From contig NZ_PGER01000001.1 in NCBI RefSeq assembly GCF_002797935.1, positions 3,348,001-3,412,000 on the forward strand: a stretch of 64,000 nt of DNA. The letters are read 5' to 3'. Below the pieces are notes generated by a model. The model did not search any database. It was not told the origin of the DNA and was given only the letters and a program-made list of their open reading frames with translations. The DNA is from Flavobacterium sp. 1 (lineage in GTDB: Bacteria > Bacteroidota > Bacteroidia > Flavobacteriales > Flavobacteriaceae). A program made the position numbers and the translations under genes. Of this stretch, positions 44,372-53,288 are shown piece after piece (position 1 is the first letter of the stretch; each line of letters starts with the position of its first letter).

Positions 44372-45255
44372 ATGAAAGTAGCTATTTATGGCCAATATTA
44401 TTTGGTAAGCACAGAACCAATTATAAAAGACATTTTTGTGTTTTTCAACAATAATAATGTAGAAATGGCCATCGAATCCGATTTCTTAAACATGCTGTAT
44501 GAAAAAAAATCATCGAAAAAGAATACAAAACTTTTTCCTCGCATGATGTTTTAGATTCCAGTTTTGACATGCTAATCAGTATAGGCGGTGACGGAACGAT
44601 GTTAAGAGCTGTAACACTCGTACGGAATTCCGGAATTCCAATATTGGGGATAAATGCAGGCAGATTAGGATTTTTGGCAACGGTACAAAAAGAAAACATA
44701 GCCGCCTTTATGCAGCTAGTTATTGACAAAAAATATAAAATTTCAAAAAGAACACTTTTAAGCATAAGCTGTTTACCTGAAAACACAGCTATCGAAGGAC
44801 TTAATTTTGCATTGAATGAAATATCAGTCAGTCGAAAAGACACTACATCAATGATAACTATTGATACGTATCTGGATGATGAATTTTTGAATTCGTACTG
44901 GGCTGACGGCCTAATTATTGCTACTCCTACAGGAACCACCGGTTACTCTCTAAGTTGTGGCGGTCCTATTTTGACTCCAGATGTAAAAAGTTTAGTAATT
45001 ACTCCAATCGCACCGCATAATTTAAATGCAAGACCACTTGTCGTTCCCGATACAACCGAAATCAGATTAAAAGTATCCGGCCGGGAAGAACAATATTTAG
45101 TCTCTTTGGATTCAAGAATTATGAGTCTCAGAAATGATTCTGTTTTATGCATAAAAAAGACTGACTTTGAAATAAATATGGTTGAAATTCCAGGAGAGAC
45201 ATTCTTTAAAACCCTGAGAACAAAACTGCTTTGGGGAGAGGACAGAAGGAATTAA
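44372..45255 (+). CDS. nadK: NAD kinase, frameshifted in an A8 tract as sequenced
   Basis: NadK phosphorylates NAD to NADP and is normally essential. The first frame gives MKVAIYGQYYLVSTEPIIKD up to FLNMLYEKK and then runs into nonsense ending at 44554. The -1-related frame continues without interruption from IIEKEYKTFSSHDVLDSSFD into MLISIGGDGTML (the GGDG NAD/ATP-binding motif), GINAGRLGFL and the ATPTGTTGYSLSCGGP catalytic region. One extra A in the A8 run at 44502-44509 would restore a 294-residue enzyme. No second nadK is seen in the window. So this is either a sequencing error in the homopolymer, a real mutation, or rescue by slippage. Confidence 0.88.
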
Positions 45256-45338
45256 AAAACCACATACCAATTTATCAGTTTTATCGTTACTATTACGAGA
45301 TTCGTATCCTAAAAAAGAGATCTCGTCTAAAAAAAGAC

Positions 45339-45366
45339 AGTATTCAGCAGATGCGTGCTGAATACT
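45339..45366. terminator. Hairpin after nadK
   Basis: AGTATTCAGCA (45339-45349) pairs perfectly with 45356-45366 around GATGCG; a weaker CGAGAT/ATCTCG hairpin lies 20 bp before it. A-tract on the left side and T-rich sequence on the right are compatible with termination. Confidence 0.6.
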
Positions 45367-45378
45367 ATTGATTATTAT

Positions 45379-45386
45379 TATATTTG
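45379..45386 (+). promoter_or_regulatory. Candidate -7 element for the DUF6089/uppS/bamA cluster
   Basis: TATATTTG, matching TAnnTTTG, 19 bp before the ATG at 45406; no well-spaced -33 TTG. Confidence 0.45.
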
Positions 45387-45405
45387 CAGGCAACTTATTA
45401 ATTTT

Positions 45406-46083
45406 ATGAGCAAAATTTTCATTTCTTTTTTATGCATTTTTACGTTTAATTCCATTCATGCACAAATTCATGAAATTGGGATTTTTCTTGGAGGCAGCAA
45501 TTATATAGGAGATGTAGGCTCGACAACTTATATTGCCCCAAATGAACCTGCTTTTGGAATTCTGTACAAATGGAACAGAAGTCCAAGGCATGCGTATAGA
45601 TTTTCGTATACCCAGTCACAAATTTCAGGTAATGACAGTGATTCAAAAGAACCAGGCCGTTACAATAGAGGGTATAGTTTTACTAATAACCTAAAAGAAT
45701 TATCAGCTGGAATAGAATTTAATTTTTTTGATTTTAATTTACATCAGGAAAGACCAAAATTCACACCTTATGTATATACAGGCTTAAGTTATTTTTTTTA
45801 TGACAACCTATATATAGGATCAGGAGAAACAAAAAAAAACAATTCAAAGAGTACGATTGCTATACCGATAACCTTAGGTGTTAAAACTAATTTGTCAAGG
45901 AGTTTTATTCTAGGGTTAGAAGCAGGAGCAAGATATACATTTACAGACAATATAGACGGCAGTAATCCTAGTGATAACAATCTGCTAAAATTTGGAAATA
46001 TAAATAATAATGATTGGTACGTCTTCACAGGTATAACATTAACTTATACTTTTGGACAAAAACCATGTTACTGTGCAGATTAA
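45406..46083 (+). CDS. DUF6089 outer-membrane beta-barrel protein
   Basis: The ATG at 45406 gives 225 residues with signal peptide MSKIFISFLCIFTFNSIHAQ; the longer frame from 45355 would bury it. The mature protein starts IHEIGIFLGGSNYIGDVGST and is beta-barrel-like (glycine/aromatic alternation, repeating PAFGILYKWNRSPRHAYRFSY, YTGLSYFFYD, LGLEAGARYTFTD), ending in TYTFGQKPCYCAD. This is the DUF6089 family that precedes uppS-bamA in Flavobacteriia. It may help outer-membrane assembly, given its neighbours; that is an inference. Confidence 0.85.
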   Translation: MSKIFISFLCIFTFNSIHAQIHEIGIFLGGSNYIGDVGSTTYIAPNEPAFGILYKWNRSPRHAYRFSYTQSQISGNDSDSKEPGRYNRGYSFTNNLKELSAGIEFNFFDFNLHQERPKFTPYVYTGLSYFFYDNLYIGSGETKKNNSKSTIAIPITLGVKTNLSRSFILGLEAGARYTFTDNIDGSNPSDNNLLKFGNINNNDWYVFTGITLTYTFGQKPCYCAD

Positions 46084-46089
46084 AGAAAG

Positions 46090-46827
46090 ATGCTAAAAAA
46101 CGAAATAAATACAGATAATATTCCCAATCACGTAGCCATTATCATGGACGGAAATGGCCGTTGGGCAAAACAGCAAGGATTTCTGAGAACAATTGGACAC
46201 GAGAGTGGCTCAGAATCTTTAACGAAAATCATAGAAGAATGCTCCAATTTAGGCATTAAACACCTAACGCTTTATACTTTTTCTACCGAAAATTGGAACA
46301 GACCTAAATATGAAGTAGAAGCTTTAATGAAAGTATTAGTACGATCATTAAAGAAAGAGCTCAAATCAATGCTGGAAAATAACATTAAAATGAATGCTAT
46401 TGGAAATATAAACAAACTGCCCTTAGCTGCTCAAAAAGTAATATTTGATTGTATTGACAAGACCAAAGAAAATACTAAAATGACATTGACCCTGGCTTTA
46501 AGCTATGGATCTAGAGAAGAATTAACACATCTAATAAAAGAAATAAGCAATAAAGTTAAAAATAATATAATTTCAATAGACACTATTGACGATTCAATTA
46601 TTAATGAGCATCTTTACACGCATAATTTACCTGATGTAGATTTATTAATAAGGACTGGTGGTGAACATAGAATAAGTAACTTTATGTTATGGCAGATAGC
46701 CTATTCAGAATTATATTTTACTGATGTGTTATGGCCGGATTTTAAAGAAGAAGATTTACATGAAGCTATCATTAGTTATCAAAAAAGAGAACGTCGATTT
46801 GGAAAAACAAGCGAACAAATTAAATAA
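46090..46827 (+). CDS. uppS: Isoprenyl transferase (undecaprenyl diphosphate synthase type)
   Basis: 245 residues. The catalytic motif MDGNGRWAKQQG (about 18-29) includes the essential Asp, and HIKHLTLYTFSTENWNRP, DLLIRTGGEHRISNFMLWQIAYSELYFTDVLWPDF complete the family signature. It makes the C55 lipid carrier for peptidoglycan and surface polysaccharides by condensing IPP onto FPP. It starts 6 bp after DUF6089 and ends 7 bp before the likely bamA start, so the genes form one operon. Confidence 0.97.
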   Translation: MLKNEINTDNIPNHVAIIMDGNGRWAKQQGFLRTIGHESGSESLTKIIEECSNLGIKHLTLYTFSTENWNRPKYEVEALMKVLVRSLKKELKSMLENNIKMNAIGNINKLPLAAQKVIFDCIDKTKENTKMTLTLALSYGSREELTHLIKEISNKVKNNIISIDTIDDSIINEHLYTHNLPDVDLLIRTGGEHRISNFMLWQIAYSELYFTDVLWPDFKEEDLHEAIISYQKRERRFGKTSEQIK

Positions 46828-46834
46828 TTTTTTA

Positions 46835-49507
46835 GTGTTACATAAAAGCATAAAACTAGTCCTTACCTTTATAATATTAGGAACTTTTACCCAAATTAAA
46901 GCACAGGACAGAGTGCCATTTGACCAAGGTAAAAAATACATATTAGGAGATGTAAAAGTTGTTGGAGATATTAGTTTCAATCCACAAACTGTTGTTACAT
47001 TTGCTGGTTTAGAAAAAGGACAGGAAATAACAATTCCTGGCGAACAAATTAGCAGTTCAATAAAAAAACTAGGGAAACTTGGTCTTTTTGATGAAATCTC
47101 TTTTTATATAAACAGAATAGAAAACGACAGTATTTTCTTAGATTTAAACATCAAAGAGTTACCTAAAATAAATCAGGTAAAATTTGTCGGAGTATCTAAA
47201 AGCAAAACCGAAAGTTTTATTAAGGACAATGGTCTTACTAACGGTAAGATTGTGACCGAAAATTTAATTACAACTACCAAAAATTACATTGAGAAAAAAT
47301 ACAAGAAAGATGGTTTTTTCAACACGAAAGTTCACATAACGACAACAAGAGATACCTTAAAGTCCAACGAAGTAAACATGCTCGTAAAAGTAGATGTTGG
47401 CGACAAAATAAAAGTATACAAAATTGTTTTTGAAGGAAATAAGGAAGTCCCCAGCAAAAAACTATTAGGTTCAATGAAAAACACAAAAGTTAAAAACTCC
47501 ATTAACTTTTTAAAAAGATCAAAATTTATTGAAGACAAATACCAAGAAGACTTAGAGAAAATAGTTAACAACTATAAAAAAATAGGGTATCGTGACGCTC
47601 GTATTGTAAGTGACTCTGTTGCTTACAATGAGAAAAAAAACGCAATTTACATTAAAATCAAAGTTGAGGAAGGTCTTAAATATTATTTTGGTAATATTAA
47701 GTTCATAGGTAACACGGTGTATTCTGATGAGTTATTAAAAAGCTTCCTAGGAATTAATACTGGAGATGTATATAACGGGGTACTATTGCAGGAAAGAATT
47801 GCAGACAAGTCAAAACCAGATGGCGAGGACATAACCAATTTATACCAAAACAACGGATATTTATTCTCGAACATTAATGCTGTAGAAACCAAAACTACAG
47901 ATAATAAAATCGATTTTGAAATCAGAATTACTGAAGGGCCAATTGCCTATTTCAACAAAATTACTGTTGTAGGAAATGACAAGACAAATGATGAAGTTAT
48001 TTATCGTGAGTTAAGAACAAAACCAGGAGAAAAATACAATAAAGCAGAATTAGTCAGAACCATTAGAGAGATTGGTCAATTAGGCTTTTTTGATCCCGAA
48101 AAAATAGATCCAAAATTCAAAAATGTTGATTCTGGTGCTGGTACAGTCGATATTGAATATAATGTTGTAGAAAAAGGAGCCAGCCAAATAGAACTTCAAG
48201 GAGGATATGGCGGAGGTGGCTTCGTAGGGACTTTAGGACTGTCTTTCAACAACTTTTCGGCCAAAAACATATTTAATAAAGATGCTTACCGTCCTCTTCC
48301 AATGGGAGACGGACAAAAAGTAGCATTGCGTTTACAAGCAAGTTCCTATTACAAAACCTATAGTTTATCTTTTTCGGAACCTTGGTTTGGAGGAAAAAGA
48401 CCTGTTTCATTTAGTACTTCATTTGCTTTTAGCCAACAATACAGCTCTAATTATCAAACGCAAAGAATTGACAAATCAAAATACATCAACATTATGTCGT
48501 TATCTGTAGGTATGGCAAAAAGGTTGACTGTTCCAGATGATTTTTTCACACTTTCTCAATCGCTTAGATTCCAGCAATATGATTTGCATAATTACTATTA
48601 TGGATTATTTACATTTGCCAATGGCAGCTCTAAAAACTTATCCTACAATATAGGCTTAACGCGTAATAGCAAAGGACTTAACCCAATATTTCCAACTTAC
48701 GGAGCTGAATTTGGAATAACCGGAGAATTCACGCTTCCTTATTCACTTTTCAACGGCATAGATTATGCAACATTAGGAGAACAGCAAAAATATAAATATA
48801 TTTACTCTGGAAATTCCTATGTAGATAATAATGACAGAGTTGTAAATGCTGGAGATTATTTAGACAAATTACCTTCATCTTCAGGAACTACTGTAGCAAA
48901 TAAAGTAGACAATTATCAAGATGCTGTTGCCGATCCTGGAAAAGTGGATCAGGAAAAATACAAATGGTTAGAATACTATAAAGTTCAATTTACGGGAGAT
49001 TGGTATACTACTTTATATAAAAAATTAGTATTACGCAGTTTAGTGAATTTTGGATTTTTAGGAGCTTACAATCAAGACAGAGGAATGATTCCTTTTGAAA
49101 GATATTATCTTGGAGGTGATGGTATGGCGGGCAGTTCTATAGACGGAAGACAAAATATAGGACTAAGAGGATATGAAAATGGATCTTTGACACCAGCTAA
49201 TACAAATGGTGACTCTTATGGAGCTACCATTTATAACAAATTCTCATTAGAATTGCGTTATCCAATTACTCTAAAAGCATCAGCTTCTATCTATGCTTTG
49301 ACTTTTGCAGAAGCAGGACAGGCGTATGCAAAATTATCAGATTATCAGCCATTCAATTTAAATCGTTCCACTGGTGTTGGATTAAGAGTATTTATGCCTG
49401 CCTTTGGTTTATTAGGAATTGATTTTGGTTACGGATATGATGCAGTTCCCGGAGCGATAAAACCAAGCGGGTGGCAAACGCATTTCATAATAGGACAACA
49501 ATTTTAA
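46835..49507 (+). CDS. bamA: Outer-membrane assembly protein BamA
   Basis: The most plausible start is the GTG at 46835, 7 bp after the uppS stop: it gives a signal peptide (VLHKSIKLVLTFIILGTF..IKAQ) and about 890 residues. Starting earlier would overlap uppS and precede the signal. Five POTRA-type repeats occupy about residues 25-420 (ILGDVKVVGDISFNPQTVVTF opens the first), then the surface-antigen barrel with GGYGGGGFVGTLGLSFNNFS, a YYLGGDGMAGSSIDGRQNIG loop region and a final strand ending FIIGQQF with the terminal Phe. It folds and inserts outer-membrane proteins. Skp-like chaperones follow directly. Confidence 0.95.
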   Translation: MLHKSIKLVLTFIILGTFTQIKAQDRVPFDQGKKYILGDVKVVGDISFNPQTVVTFAGLEKGQEITIPGEQISSSIKKLGKLGLFDEISFYINRIENDSIFLDLNIKELPKINQVKFVGVSKSKTESFIKDNGLTNGKIVTENLITTTKNYIEKKYKKDGFFNTKVHITTTRDTLKSNEVNMLVKVDVGDKIKVYKIVFEGNKEVPSKKLLGSMKNTKVKNSINFLKRSKFIEDKYQEDLEKIVNNYKKIGYRDARIVSDSVAYNEKKNAIYIKIKVEEGLKYYFGNIKFIGNTVYSDELLKSFLGINTGDVYNGVLLQERIADKSKPDGEDITNLYQNNGYLFSNINAVETKTTDNKIDFEIRITEGPIAYFNKITVVGNDKTNDEVIYRELRTKPGEKYNKAELVRTIREIGQLGFFDPEKIDPKFKNVDSGAGTVDIEYNVVEKGASQIELQGGYGGGGFVGTLGLSFNNFSAKNIFNKDAYRPLPMGDGQKVALRLQASSYYKTYSLSFSEPWFGGKRPVSFSTSFAFSQQYSSNYQTQRIDKSKYINIMSLSVGMAKRLTVPDDFFTLSQSLRFQQYDLHNYYYGLFTFANGSSKNLSYNIGLTRNSKGLNPIFPTYGAEFGITGEFTLPYSLFNGIDYATLGEQQKYKYIYSGNSYVDNNDRVVNAGDYLDKLPSSSGTTVANKVDNYQDAVADPGKVDQEKYKWLEYYKVQFTGDWYTTLYKKLVLRSLVNFGFLGAYNQDRGMIPFERYYLGGDGMAGSSIDGRQNIGLRGYENGSLTPANTNGDSYGATIYNKFSLELRYPITLKASASIYALTFAEAGQAYAKLSDYQPFNLNRSTGVGLRVFMPAFGLLGIDFGYGYDAVPGAIKPSGWQTHFIIGQQF

Positions 49508-49542
49508 ATGAATTTGGTTTAAAATTTCTAAAATTAAAAATT

Positions 49543-50556
49543 ATGAGAAAAGAATTTTTATTTATAATTTTATCCGCAATTGTTTCAATAACAATTAACG
49601 CACAAACCAGAGGAAATAAAGTAGGCTACATTGATATGGAATACATATTGCAAAATGTGCCCAACTATATTGAAGCCAAAGCTCAATTAGAACAAAAAGC
49701 TCAAAAATGGAAGCAGGAAATTGAAATAAAAAAATTAGAAATTAATAAACTTACGGAAGCATTAAAAGCCGAAAGACCTTTATTAACGGCTGAACTGATA
49801 GAAGAAAGAGAAACCGAAATAAAATTTCTTGAAACAGAAAAATTAGATTACCAGCAAAAAAGATTTGGTTCAAATGGAGATTTGATAATACAAAAAGCTG
49901 GTTTAGTGAAACCAATACAAGATCAAGTATTCACTGCGGTTCAAGATATTGCTGAAACCAAAAAATACGACTTTATATTTGACAAATCTTCACATCTGAC
50001 TATTCTTTTCGCTGCAAAAAGATTTGACATTAGTGACCAGGTAATTAGAATATTAAACAGAACTGAAAAAAGAGAACAATTAACTAAAAAACAGTTAAAA
50101 GAAGAACAGGCTAAAGAAGAGAAAGAAGATGCTATAGATGAAAACCCTGAACTGGCTACAAGAGAAAAAGCAATATTAGATAAACAAGCCACACGAGAGA
50201 AATTAGTAGCCGACAAAAAAGCAGCTCAAGAAGAGGCTAAAAAAAAATACGAAGAAAAAAGGAAACAATTGTTAGCTGAAAGAGAAGCTAAAAAAAATGG
50301 CACAGTTGTTGCCCCACAAAACACAGAAACAAAAACAGTTCTTCCTACTGTAAATAAAGAAACTGCTAAAACAACAACTGAAGAAGTTAAGCCAAGTGCA
50401 CAAGAGGAGCGCAAAAAAGCCTTAGAGGAAAAAAGAAAAAAAATCTTGGAAGAAAGAGAAGCTAACAAAAAAGCACTCGAAGAAAAAAGATTAAAAGAAA
50501 TAGAAGAAAAAGAAGCGCTTAAAAAAGCGGATGAAGTAAAAAATAAAAAAACATAA
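49543..50556 (+). CDS. OmpH/Skp-family periplasmic chaperone with long charged tail
   Basis: The ATG at 49543 gives 337 residues: signal peptide MRKEFLFIILSAIVSITINA, then an OmpH/Skp domain to about 180 (VGYIDMEYILQNVPNYIEAK, long coiled coil, KKYDFIFDKSSHLTILFAAKRFDISDQVIR). The last ~150 residues are Lys/Glu/Ala-rich coil with repeated EKRKKxLEERE and EKR-type motifs. It shields unfolded outer-membrane proteins; its place after bamA and before a second OmpH gene is the normal order. The tail is unusual among Skp proteins and may form extended helices. Confidence 0.9.
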   Translation: MRKEFLFIILSAIVSITINAQTRGNKVGYIDMEYILQNVPNYIEAKAQLEQKAQKWKQEIEIKKLEINKLTEALKAERPLLTAELIEERETEIKFLETEKLDYQQKRFGSNGDLIIQKAGLVKPIQDQVFTAVQDIAETKKYDFIFDKSSHLTILFAAKRFDISDQVIRILNRTEKREQLTKKQLKEEQAKEEKEDAIDENPELATREKAILDKQATREKLVADKKAAQEEAKKKYEEKRKQLLAEREAKKNGTVVAPQNTETKTVLPTVNKETAKTTTEEVKPSAQEERKKALEEKRKKILEEREANKKALEEKRLKEIEEKEALKKADEVKNKKT

Positions 50557-50587
50557 ATACTAATTAATTACTAAATATTTTAAAACA

Positions 50588-51088
50588 ATGAAACAATTCA
50601 AAACTTTACTAATTGCTGCAATACTATTTATAGGAGCTACACAAATTTCAAACGCTCAAACTAAAGTGGCTCATGTTGATGTAAGTGATATTATGGGGAA
50701 AATGCCGGCTATATTAGATGCACAAAAACAATTACAAACACTAGGTACAACTTATGATACTGATTACAAAAAAATGGTTGAAGAATACCAAGCAAAATTA
50801 AAAAAATACGAAGAAGAATCTACTAAAGTTACTGAAGCCGTAAATCAAGAACGTCAAAAAGAAGTTCAAGACATGCAAAAAAGAATCGTTGACTTTAGAG
50901 ACAATGCTCAAAAAGAATTACAAAATAAAGAATCTGAAATAATGAAACCAATTATGGAAAAAGTGAAAGCTTCTATCCAAAAAGTTGGTAAAGCTAAAGG
51001 ATTCCAATATGTACTTGACAGTTCAACTCTTTTGCTTGCAGACGGAACAAACATTACTGTTGATGTAAAAAAAGATTTAGGTTTTTAA
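50588..51088 (+). CDS. OmpH/Skp-family periplasmic chaperone
   Basis: 166 residues: signal peptide MKQFKTLLIAAILFIGATQISNAQ, then a typical Skp domain (VAHVDVSDIMGKMPAILDAQ..., coiled-coil tentacles, SIQKVGKAKGFQYVLDSSTLLLADG). 31 bp after the longer OmpH gene, closed by a terminator: last gene of the cluster. Confidence 0.92.
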   Translation: MKQFKTLLIAAILFIGATQISNAQTKVAHVDVSDIMGKMPAILDAQKQLQTLGTTYDTDYKKMVEEYQAKLKKYEEESTKVTEAVNQERQKEVQDMQKRIVDFRDNAQKELQNKESEIMKPIMEKVKASIQKVGKAKGFQYVLDSSTLLLADGTNITVDVKKDLGF

Positions 51089-51105
51089 TCTAAAAGAAAA
51101 TATTT

Positions 51106-51151
51106 AAAAACTGCTCACTCTAAACTATTTTAGAATGAGCAGTTTTTTTTT
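51106..51151 (+). terminator. Terminator of the bamA-ompH cluster
   Basis: AAAACTGCTCACTCTAAA and TTTAGAATGAGCAGTTTT form a long stem (one mismatch), followed by T8. Confidence 0.9.
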
Positions 51152-51271
51152 ACGCTATAAAATGTAGTATATTTAAACTTAGAAATCTTACTTTGAACAA
51201 TAGCGATTACCAAAACAAAACAGTATCTAAAAGTAATTTTATAAACAACACTCTATTTTAAATCTAAAAGC

Positions 51272-52048
51272 ATGACAAACAATAGCCCTATTGGTGTTTT
51301 TGACTCTGGAATTGGAGGGACCTCTATTTGGAAAGCCATTCATGAATTATTGCCTAACGAACAAACAATTTATCTCGCAGACAGCAAGAATGCTCCTTAC
51401 GGACAAAAATCAAAAAATGAAATCATTGCATTAAGCATGAAAAACACAGATTTATTGATTAAAATGGGATGCAAATTAATTGTAGTCGCCTGCAATACTG
51501 CTACAACAAATGCTATTCAGGAATTAAGAGCAAAATACAGTATTCCCTTTATTGGTATTGAACCTGCAATAAAACCTGCCGCAACAAACTCTAAGACTCA
51601 AACAATAGGAATATTGGCCACAAAAGGAACGCTTAACAGTGAACTTTTTAACAAAACAACAGAGAAATTTCAAGACACTAAAATTATCGAACAAATAGGT
51701 CATGGGTTAGTTCAATTGATTGAAGACGGTAAAATCGATTCTCCAGAAATGACTGAATTACTGTACTCTTACCTCACTCCCATGATTGAAGCAAATATTG
51801 ATTATCTGGTATTAGGCTGCAGTCATTACCCCTATTTAATTCCACAGATAAAAAAAATTCTTCCTGAACATATCCACATTATTGATTCGGGTGAAGCTGT
51901 CGCCAAACAAACACAAAATGTACTTAGAGAAAAAACAGGCTTTTCGAGTGTTCAAAATAGAAATCCCATTTTTTACACCAATACCAATCCTAAAGTTTTA
52001 AACGAAATTTTAGAAAATAAATATAAAGTAGAAGAAAAAGAATTTTAG
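51272..52048 (+). CDS. murI: Glutamate racemase
   Basis: 258 residues. Both catalytic Cys are visible: VVACNTATTNA (about 72) and LGCSHYPY (about 183). NSPIGVFDSGIGGTSIWKAI and LADSKNAPYG are the substrate-binding elements. It supplies D-glutamate for peptidoglycan. Separated from ompH by a terminator and convergent, 1 bp apart, with the gene on the other strand. Confidence 0.97.
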   Translation: MTNNSPIGVFDSGIGGTSIWKAIHELLPNEQTIYLADSKNAPYGQKSKNEIIALSMKNTDLLIKMGCKLIVVACNTATTNAIQELRAKYSIPFIGIEPAIKPAATNSKTQTIGILATKGTLNSELFNKTTEKFQDTKIIEQIGHGLVQLIEDGKIDSPEMTELLYSYLTPMIEANIDYLVLGCSHYPYLIPQIKKILPEHIHIIDSGEAVAKQTQNVLREKTGFSSVQNRNPIFYTNTNPKVLNEILENKYKVEEKEF

Positions 52049-52049
52049 G

Positions 52050-53288
52050 CTAATCCATTTTTTTTCGAACAAACCAAATACCGTCTAAGTTAAGATTCAA
52101 TGTTAGTTTGTGGTAATTTTCCTGAATTAATGAATTGGTTATTTGCCCTTTAGTTCCATAAGTATAGGAAATAAACAAAGCAGAGGACAAGTGATCCAAT
52201 GGCAAAGAAGCCCCAATAGAAAAATTCTTATCATCTATTTTATTATTATTTACAACTAAGTAACCTGTATCATAGTGAGCTCCCGCAGCAAATTTTATTC
52301 TGTCAAAATAGTTTCGGGATGTTTTTGTTTTTAGATATGAGAAACCCAATGAAAATTTTTCCTGATCAGAAAATTCTCCATACATATCGGATTGATTTGT
52401 AGCATCCCAAAAACTTTTTTCGTAATCAAAAGTTACATTAAACTTATTCTTGAATGATTTATTAACTCCAAATCCAATATCCAAAGGCAAATAAAAATCG
52501 TCTGTATTGGACAGCTCATCTGTTTCCAAATTAGCAGTTCCAGAATCGCTCACAATTGCCACCGATTGAGTTTTGGTCGCATTTACTCTTGTTGGTGATT
52601 TTACATTCAATCCAAAAGTTAACGATGGACTCATTTTGAATTGCGAACTTAAAACAGGTCGGATACCGCCATAGCTTATTTTTTTATCAATATTTGTAAT
52701 CGAATTACCAATGGTATAACTTCTTTCATCTGTAGTATTCCCAAAAAGAACCGAAGCAGAAAAACCTAATGATAATTTATTACTCAATTTATAAGCATAC
52801 GCTAAGTCCAAATTATTCAAACCTCCTGTTCCCAATACATCCAAATAATAATACTCATTACTGCCGTCTATTATTGGAATTTTTAGTCCATAAATTTTAA
52901 AAGAAGAACTGGAATAAGGCATCATCGCTATACTAAATGCTGACTTTTTAGTAATTGGAAAAGCAAAAGCAAAATGTGAAAACTGAAAATTATTTCTGTT
53001 TTCTTTTTTGAGATTACTTTCAAAAGACGATTGAATCCCAGTGCCGCCGATTTCAAAAAAGAAATTATTGGCAGGAATATTAATTAAAGATGCAGCATTT
53101 TTGTTATTGATAAAATCATCAGACGGAAGTGCTATTCCAGCAGTACCTAAAGCAGACGTTAATCCAAAATTGGATTCATACAAACTCCCCAATCCGTAAA
53201 GAGAATAAGGCGAAGTAGCAATACTTTGTGAATAGCACCAAAAAGAAGCAAAAAAAGCTAAAACCAGAAACGAAGCACTTTTTTTCAT
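52050..53288 (-). CDS. Outer-membrane beta-barrel protein, FadL/OmpP1-like appearance
   Basis: 412 residues. Signal peptide MKKSASFLVLAFFASFWCYSQ, then a hydrophobic N-terminal stretch with SPYSLYGLGSLYESNFGLTSALGTAGIALPS that resembles the pore-lining N-terminus of FadL-like proteins, followed by regular beta-barrel strands. It abuts the DUF4270 stop (ATG begins directly after), so the two are co-translated. Specific transported substrates are not predictable; the FadL link is a resemblance only. Confidence 0.65.
   Translation of the reverse strand: MKKSASFLVLAFFASFWCYSQSIATSPYSLYGLGSLYESNFGLTSALGTAGIALPSDDFINNKNAASLINIPANNFFFEIGGTGIQSSFESNLKKENRNNFQFSHFAFAFPITKKSAFSIAMMPYSSSSFKIYGLKIPIIDGSNEYYYLDVLGTGGLNNLDLAYAYKLSNKLSLGFSASVLFGNTTDERSYTIGNSITNIDKKISYGGIRPVLSSQFKMSPSLTFGLNVKSPTRVNATKTQSVAIVSDSGTANLETDELSNTDDFYLPLDIGFGVNKSFKNKFNVTFDYEKSFWDATNQSDMYGEFSDQEKFSLGFSYLKTKTSRNYFDRIKFAAGAHYDTGYLVVNNNKIDDKNFSIGASLPLDHLSSALFISYTYGTKGQITNSLIQENYHKLTLNLNLDGIWFVRKKMD

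Noticed and set aside
46724..46834. Early bamA start overlapping uppS
   Set aside because: It would place ~37 residues before the signal peptide; the GTG at 46835 fits better.
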